Below are positions 6,467 through 10,303 of a stretch of DNA of 10,303 nt, one piece after another. Location: the NCBI GenBank assembly GCA_903837255.1, contig CAILTZ010000065.1, forward strand, positions 1 through 10,303, in the 5' to 3' direction. The stretch's first letter is position 1. Each line of letters starts with the position of its first letter. Below the pieces are notes generated by a model. That model did no database searches. It saw only the letters and a program-made list of their open reading frames with translations, and was not told where the DNA came from. This stretch comes from an uncultured Pirellula sp. (GTDB lineage Bacteria > Planctomycetota > Planctomycetia > Pirellulales > Pirellulaceae). The translations under genes were made by a program, and so were the position numbers.

Positions 6467-8521
6467 ATGGCTCAAGATCTCGAAACACCTGCCGGCGGTT
6501 TGTCGGCCAATGATGCCCTGGCCATGATCCTTGCCCAAGCGGGCAAGTCGGCCGAAGAAATCGCTTCGCTGGCGACCCTTGATGATGCCGACCGATCGGC
6601 CGAAAAGCAGTTTTCTGGCGAGGCTCCAACGCTTGCGAGCCTTTATGGGAGAGCCAAGGCGGTGGAGTTGGATCCTGGTGTTTTCCGGCCATCGCTGGAA
6701 GTCGCGCGGATCATGGGGGAATCGATCGAGTTTTTGCTTCGACGAAAAAAAGCCGGAACGCTGCTGGATCATCGCAAGATGCTCTTTCACGACGAGACGA
6801 TCTCGGGACTCGCAGCCCTTGGGTTTTTCGGCTTGGCCATCCCCAAAGAGTACGAAGGAGCTGGCGCAAAGCTCGGGGATCTCGGACCGCTGCTCAGGAC
6901 CTTGACCCTGATCCACCCTGACTTGGCGGTGATGTTCGAGGTCCATAATTTTCTCGGGCCTGTAACCCCCTTGCTAGACTTTGGAACCGAGGAGCAAAAG
7001 AAGTATTACTTGCCCAAGATGGCTCGTGGGGAGCTGCTCGGTTCGTTTGCGCTGACCGAACCGGGTGTCGGGGCTGACCCGAGCAAACTTTCGCTCACCG
7101 CCAGACGCCAAGGCGACCACTACTTGGTCTCCGGCGTGAAGTGGCCAATCACCAATGTCATCTACGGAGGCATCTGCATCCTGGTGCTCAAGCTCGAAGG
7201 CGAAAACCTGCCCAAGGGTCGCGATTCGGCGATGATGGTCTTGGAGGTGCCAAGGTCCGATACAGAGAATTTTCGCATGATCAGAAATAGGCTCACGGCC
7301 TTTGATTATCTCTGGAATGCGAGGTTTCGATTGTCGGATTACCCCATCCCTGCATCGGCGCTGCTTGGACCCCCAGGCAAGGGCTTGGCCCAAGCCTTTA
7401 GCTCGCTTGCCAAGGGACGCGGAGGCATCTGCGTCAACAGCGCCGCAAAGATCTTCAGATTGTTGGCTCAGTTGATCCAAGACCCCTTGGCTCAGTCGAA
7501 AAACGATTCTAAGAGCGCTAAGCCGGCCCCCGGTGGCTGGGTTGCCTTCCGAAGCACCTTCGGGAAACCCATCGGTCAATCGCCTCGGATCCAGACTTGG
7601 TTTGGCCAAGCCGTCTGCCATGCTTTGGCAAGCCGCGTGTTGGGGGATGTCTGTTTCCGATTGGCCGCCAACGGAGTTCGGGACGAAACGATGGGGATGA
7701 TTGCCAAGGTTTACGCGACGAAGGCACTGCTTCAGACGGCGATTCACTGCTACCAGGTCCAAGGTGGGCGGTCGGTGCATGTCGATGAACGTCGAGCGCA
7801 TGTGCGTCAGACGGCACAGGCTTCTGGGGGTGAACAAGCCGATTGGATTGAGAACTACATTGGCGAGAACATGCATGAGTTTACGATCGCTACGGTCTAC
7901 GAAGGCCCCAATCCGGTGCTTGCCGACGTCGGAGCTCCCAATGCGATGACCCGTAGTCTTCGGACCGAATATCTCGAACCGATCGGGGTGGCCGAAGCCA
8001 ATGGTAAGTTCGGTCTCAAGCAGAAAGCTGCATTTGGTTGGTACATCGCCAAGTCGGTGCTCGGGTCGCTCAACCCTTGGCCTGGAACCCTCGATGGGGT
8101 TCGCAACTTGACTCCGGACAAGAGTCGATGGATTCGCAAGGGGTTCAAGCGAAACCGGATTTTGGGGCGACGCGTGCTGTGGATTATTGCTAGGTATCAA
8201 AAGAAGTTCATCGAACAGAGCTATCTGCTTGGGGATGACGGTGGAGTTTTCGACCAGCTCTGTTATTCGTGCGCGTCGCTGGTGTATGCCATTGCGCTCG
8301 ACAAAACCGATCGGGACTATACGTTGGTCGCCGAGGCATTGGACATGGAGGCCGATCTGCAACTCCGTCGCAGGCCACCATCGCCTGAGCTGTATCATCG
8401 TTGGGCAGAGATTGGGCGCAGAGTCATGGATCCGACTTCGAAACTCTATCAGGATCTGATTTCCGACATCGAGGTCAGCGGCTTGCCCCTGGATCCGCGC
8501 ACGATCGATCGGCACATTTAG
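6467..8521 (+). CDS. Long acyl-CoA dehydrogenase family protein
   Basis: This is a FAD-dependent enzyme that would oxidise an acyl-CoA to the trans-2-enoyl-CoA, passing electrons to ETF. The 684-residue product has the acyl-CoA dehydrogenase order. The N-terminal helical domain covers about 75-190 (LGFFGLAIPKEYEGAG; Leu/Pro/Glu motif at 118-133). The middle beta domain has FALTEPGVGADPSKLSLTA (194-211) and VSGVKWPITN (221-230). The C-terminal helical domain has FGKPIG (365-370), VQGGRS (431-436) and TVYEGPNP (476-483). Glu479 sits where the catalytic base lies in medium-chain enzymes. It is far longer than the 380-400 residue norm: about 70 residues are added in front and about 190 behind (495-684), mostly helical-looking and Arg-rich. 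This recalls VLCAD/FadE-like enzymes with extra C-terminal helices, which could favour long-chain or membrane-near substrates. Substrate is not determinable. The ribosome-binding site is weak (AAGG, 9 nt upstream). Confidence 0.88.
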   Translation: MAQDLETPAGGLSANDALAMILAQAGKSAEEIASLATLDDADRSAEKQFSGEAPTLASLYGRAKAVELDPGVFRPSLEVARIMGESIEFLLRRKKAGTLLDHRKMLFHDETISGLAALGFFGLAIPKEYEGAGAKLGDLGPLLRTLTLIHPDLAVMFEVHNFLGPVTPLLDFGTEEQKKYYLPKMARGELLGSFALTEPGVGADPSKLSLTARRQGDHYLVSGVKWPITNVIYGGICILVLKLEGENLPKGRDSAMMVLEVPRSDTENFRMIRNRLTAFDYLWNARFRLSDYPIPASALLGPPGKGLAQAFSSLAKGRGGICVNSAAKIFRLLAQLIQDPLAQSKNDSKSAKPAPGGWVAFRSTFGKPIGQSPRIQTWFGQAVCHALASRVLGDVCFRLAANGVRDETMGMIAKVYATKALLQTAIHCYQVQGGRSVHVDERRAHVRQTAQASGGEQADWIENYIGENMHEFTIATVYEGPNPVLADVGAPNAMTRSLRTEYLEPIGVAEANGKFGLKQKAAFGWYIAKSVLGSLNPWPGTLDGVRNLTPDKSRWIRKGFKRNRILGRRVLWIIARYQKKFIEQSYLLGDDGGVFDQLCYSCASLVYAIALDKTDRDYTLVAEALDMEADLQLRRRPPSPELYHRWAEIGRRVMDPTSKLYQDLISDIEVSGLPLDPRTIDRHI

Positions 8522-8556
8522 TCTCAAGCCATCGCGAGCAGGGGCAGGGGTGATCG

Positions 8557-9336
8557 ATGACGCAAAATATACTCGAGCAGATTCCTAGCAAGGGCATCGT
8601 TGTCCTGACGTTCAACCGGCCAGAGCGGCGCAATGCGCTTTCGATTGCGATGATGCGATCGCTTGTTCAGAGGCTCGACGAGTTAGGCCAGCATGGTCAA
8701 GTTCGGGTAGCGATCCTGCGTGGAGCAGGTCCGGTGTTTTGTGCTGGACTGGATCTTGCGGAAGCCTCCAACCCGGCTCTGGTTCAGGACTCGGCGCAGT
8801 GCGTTGCCGATACACTCAGGACCTTGAGATACTCACCGCTGGTGACGATTGCCGCCGTTCACGGGGGAGCTTATGCCGGGGGCGCTGGCGTGGTGGCAGC
8901 TTGCGATATGGCCGTCGGTGCCGACGACCTTCAGATCGGTTTTCCGGAGGCCCGACGCGGACTTCTGCCGGCGCTGATCACCGATGTGTTGCAGACCAAA
9001 GTCCGCGAAGGGGACTTGGCGGAACTCTTTTTGGTGGGGAATCCCATCGATGCGGTTCGGGCCCAGCAGATCGGTTTGTTGCAGCGTTTGGCACCTTCGG
9101 ACAGGGTGTTGGGTGTAGCCATGGAGCTTGCTCGTGGGATCTTGGCCGGTGGACCTCAGACGATCATCGATACCAAGGAGTTGTTGCACCGGGCGTTTGA
9201 TAGCAGCAAGCCGATCGAGCATACGGACCATTCATCGATTGAGGATCATTTAAAGGCCCGCAACAGCGCCGAGGCCCGCGAGGGGTTGAAGGCATTTTTG
9301 GAGAAGCGACCGCCGTCTTGGATGGAGCCTGGGTAA
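8557..9336 (+). CDS. Enoyl-CoA hydratase/isomerase (crotonase family)
   Basis: The product would hydrate or isomerise an enoyl-CoA, following the dehydrogenase reaction encoded 35 nt upstream. The 259-residue length is normal. Seen motifs are FNRPERRNALS (19-29), the first oxyanion-hole segment FCAGLDL (61-67) and the second, HGGAYAGGAG (102-111). Glu131 in FPEARRG matches the second catalytic acid (Glu164 of the rat enzyme). The position of the first acid (Glu144 in GGGCE) is Gly111 here. The GGAGVVAACD and RRGLLPALI pattern resembles methylglutaconyl-CoA hydratases of the LiuC type, as I recall that family. A leucine-pathway role is therefore possible, but the alternative of an isomerase or other crotonase reaction stays open. 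AGGGG at 8546-8550, 6 nt before the ATG, supports this start and an operon with the dehydrogenase. Confidence 0.9.
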   Translation: MTQNILEQIPSKGIVVLTFNRPERRNALSIAMMRSLVQRLDELGQHGQVRVAILRGAGPVFCAGLDLAEASNPALVQDSAQCVADTLRTLRYSPLVTIAAVHGGAYAGGAGVVAACDMAVGADDLQIGFPEARRGLLPALITDVLQTKVREGDLAELFLVGNPIDAVRAQQIGLLQRLAPSDRVLGVAMELARGILAGGPQTIIDTKELLHRAFDSSKPIEHTDHSSIEDHLKARNSAEAREGLKAFLEKRPPSWMEPG

Positions 9337-9442
9337 GCGTTCTAGATGGCTCCACATCATTAAAGCTACCTACGACTTCCTACTCGCGCATCTGCATCGC
9401 CCCCCTGACCCCATTCCTCTTCCCGCCAAGGGGCAAATCAGA

Positions 9443-9637
9443 ATGACCCTACGAACAAAATGTCATGAAATGATGGGGGATGCTGCGGTATTGATGCTGA
9501 TTTTGCTCTTGAACGGTTGTGAGCCACGAGTTGAGGCTGGCAGGAATGACAGTATTCCAAAGTCCGAAATAGAAGCACTCAAAGCAGAACGTCTGGATGC
9601 CACTCTGAGAACTGAAAATGCGAAGCATGGACGCTGA
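9443..9637 (+). CDS. Possible small lipoprotein, 64 residues
   Basis: I do not recognise this protein. It starts with a weakly basic region (R4, K6), has a hydrophobic run AAVLMLILLL (14-23), then NGCEP with Cys26 in a lipobox-like position (L-N-G-C). That fits a lipoprotein signal peptide cut before Cys26. The 38-residue mature part is charged and may be helical or coiled-coil (SEIEALKAERLDATLRTENAK). AAGGGG at 9428-9433 lies 9 nt before the ATG. Against it: it is short, acidic residues (E9, D13) precede the hydrophobic run, and it ends abruptly as if cut off from a longer coiled-coil lipoprotein. It lies 106 bp after the hydratase and before the repeat cluster. Confidence 0.4.
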   Translation: MTLRTKCHEMMGDAAVLMLILLLNGCEPRVEAGRNDSIPKSEIEALKAERLDATLRTENAKHGR

Positions 9638-9739
9638 TCCATAGACGTAGGTGCGTATTGTCGGCCCCATCGAAAGCGCATGTCAACGAGCAACTAGTTT
9701 TGACCCACTTTTGAGCAATATCCGAAAACAGCCGAGGCT
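9638..9739. other. Spacer with nothing recognised
   Basis: No gene, clear promoter, terminator or repeat was found between the possible lipoprotein and the start of the repeat cluster. Confidence 0.5.
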
Positions 9740-9770
9740 AACCACGGAGACTCGGAGACGCGGAGAAAAA
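9740..9770. repeat. CGGAGA triplet repeat (ACCACGGAGA type)
   Basis: Three 8-bp units share CGGAGA: CACGGAGA (9743-9750), CTCGGAGA (9751-9758) and CGCGGAGA (9759-9766), followed by AAAA. From memory, sequences of the 'ACCACGGAGACACGGAG...AAAA' type recur between genes in planctomycetes and other phyla. That recollection was not checked. Confidence 0.75.
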
Positions 9771-9879
9771 CAGACTAGGCAGTAGGTAAATCATCAACCG
9801 TCGTTCGCTCAGGAAAACGGTTCGATTCTGATTGCTTGCTATCAATTAGGAGTTTCGAGTTGCTTGCATGGCTATCTCC

Positions 9880-9978
9880 CTTTGCGTGCTTTGCGCCTTC
9901 GCGAGAGACCCAGGAACCCTGGCAGCAATCAGGGAACGCCAGAAGCGGGTTTCTCGCCAAGGCGCCAAGCTTGCCAAG
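9880..9978. repeat. Long imperfect inverted repeat with an inner hairpin
   Basis: The left arm (9880-9911) and the reverse complement of the right arm (9947-9978) agree at 26 of 32 positions, the best part being GCGCCTT..GCGAGA.ACCC. The 35-base middle contains its own stem, CCCTG (9917-9921) with CAGGG (9930-9934). The whole could fold as one long hairpin. It resembles a small palindromic mobile or dispersed repeat more than a terminator. No target-site duplication was identified. Confidence 0.75.
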
Positions 9979-10029
9979 GCGCCAAGCTCGCCAAGGCGCC
10001 AAGCTCGCAAAGGCCAAGCTCGCAAAGGA
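9955..10029. repeat. 17-bp tandem array (CGCCAAGGCGCCAAGCT)
   Basis: Copies lie at 9955-9971, 9972-9988 (first base T) and 9989-10005. A 15-bp shortened copy lies at 10006-10020 (CGCAAAGGCCAAGCT), and a partial unit at 10021-10029. Each full unit contains the palindrome GGCGCC. The array overlaps the right arm of the inverted repeat, so it may have grown by expansion of that arm. Open frames across it give low-complexity Ala/Lys/Arg peptides and are not genes. Confidence 0.88.
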
Positions 10030-10031
10030 TC

Positions 10032-10059
10032 GTACCAAACGAGGAAGGGTTTATGGTAC
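10032..10059 (+). other. Small hairpin at the right edge of the repeat cluster
   Basis: GTACC and AAAC (10032-10040) pair with GTTT and GGTAC (10049-10059, AT bulged) around an eight-base loop. It begins three bases after the tandem array ends and lies about 75 bp before the Rpn gene. It may mark an element end or a leader structure. Confidence 0.4.
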
Positions 10060-10134
10060 TATTTGGGGTCGCTTCGATGATCGGAGCGATGCATTCGCGG
10101 AAAACATTTCTTAGATTAGATGGGAGATTGCCAG

Positions 10135-10303
10135 ATGCAGCCGATTGGTATCCGTCCTACCAATGATTTCGCATTCAAGAAAACCTTTGGGTCCCCCGAG
10201 AACAAGCTAGCTTTGATCAGCTTGCTCAACGCGATCCTTACGCTACCGGTTCCAATCGTCGATGTGACGATCGAGAACCCGTACAACTTGCAGGATTTCC
10301 AAA
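10135..10303 (+). CDS. Rpn family nuclease/putative transposase, 5' part only
   Basis: Only the first 56 residues are inside the window. They contain PTNDFAFKKTFGSPENK (8-24), ALISLLNAIL (26-35) and PIVDVTIENPY (40-50), the N-terminal signature of the PD-(D/E)XK 'Rpn family recombination-promoting nuclease/putative transposase' proteins. The catalytic D/E-x-K residues should follow beyond the right edge and cannot be checked. Family members cut DNA and raise recombination in E. coli, and some are reported to act in phage defence. I chose the ATG at 10135 because GGGAG (10122-10126) lies 8 nt upstream. An in-phase ATG at 10120, just after a TAG, is the alternative. The repeat cluster directly upstream suits a mobile or accessory gene. 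Confidence 0.82.
   Translation, partial: MQPIGIRPTNDFAFKKTFGSPENKLALISLLNAILTLPVPIVDVTIENPYNLQDFQ

Noticed and set aside
6974..8527. Long minus-strand open frame (517 codons) opposite the acyl-CoA dehydrogenase
   Set aside because: Antisense shadow of a gene with clear conserved motifs; no domain recognised in the reverse translation.
9955..10029. CRISPR array
   Set aside because: Units are 17 bp and directly adjacent with no unique spacers; no cas gene is nearby.
9775..10166. Several short open frames through the repeat cluster on both strands
   Set aside because: They are translations of the repeats (Ala/Lys/Arg or Leu/Ala/Trp-rich), overlap each other in many frames and have no independent support.

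Overview
The window looks like chromosomal DNA from a planctomycete of the Pirellula/Rhodopirellula type. This is inference, not a search result. It rests on a secreted PQQ-type beta-propeller protein with the 'W..WRGP..NG' opening common in that group, weak or missing Shine-Dalgarno sites before several genes, medium GC with many CGATC/GATC words, and short tandem repeats between genes.

Layout. Positions 1-389 hold no gene I can support and end in a 9-bp tandem repeat touching the 3' end of miaB. Two genes read leftward: a signal-peptide-bearing PQQ-like propeller protein (4145-1881), then miaB, the tRNA methylthiotransferase (1871-390), 9 nt apart and probably co-transcribed. A 320-bp divergent spacer (4146-4465) carries a direct repeat, two hairpins and a weak parS-like site. 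Reading rightward, parA (4466-5212) and parB (5205-6230) overlap by 8 nt and form a chromosome-segregation operon. Behind parB comes an array of seven 8-bp units whose last unit forms part of a hairpin. A promoter-like region bracketed by a perfect 8-bp inverted repeat precedes an unusually long acyl-CoA dehydrogenase (6467-8521) and a crotonase-family enoyl-CoA hydratase (8557-9336). These two are likely one operon for acyl-CoA oxidation.

The right end (9337-10303) is accessory-like. It has a possible 64-residue lipoprotein (9443-9637) and then about 500 bp of repeat-rich non-coding DNA: an 8-bp triplet repeat, a 32-bp-arm imperfect inverted repeat, a 17-bp tandem array and a small hairpin. 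The window is then cut inside the start of an Rpn-type (PD-(D/E)XK 'recombination-promoting nuclease/putative transposase') gene at 10135.

The housekeeping genes are ordinary. The unusual material is between genes: the structured repeat cluster before the Rpn gene, the two short tandem arrays at gene 3' ends, and the palindromes before parA and the dehydrogenase. I found no CRISPR array, rRNA, tRNA or complete insertion sequence.
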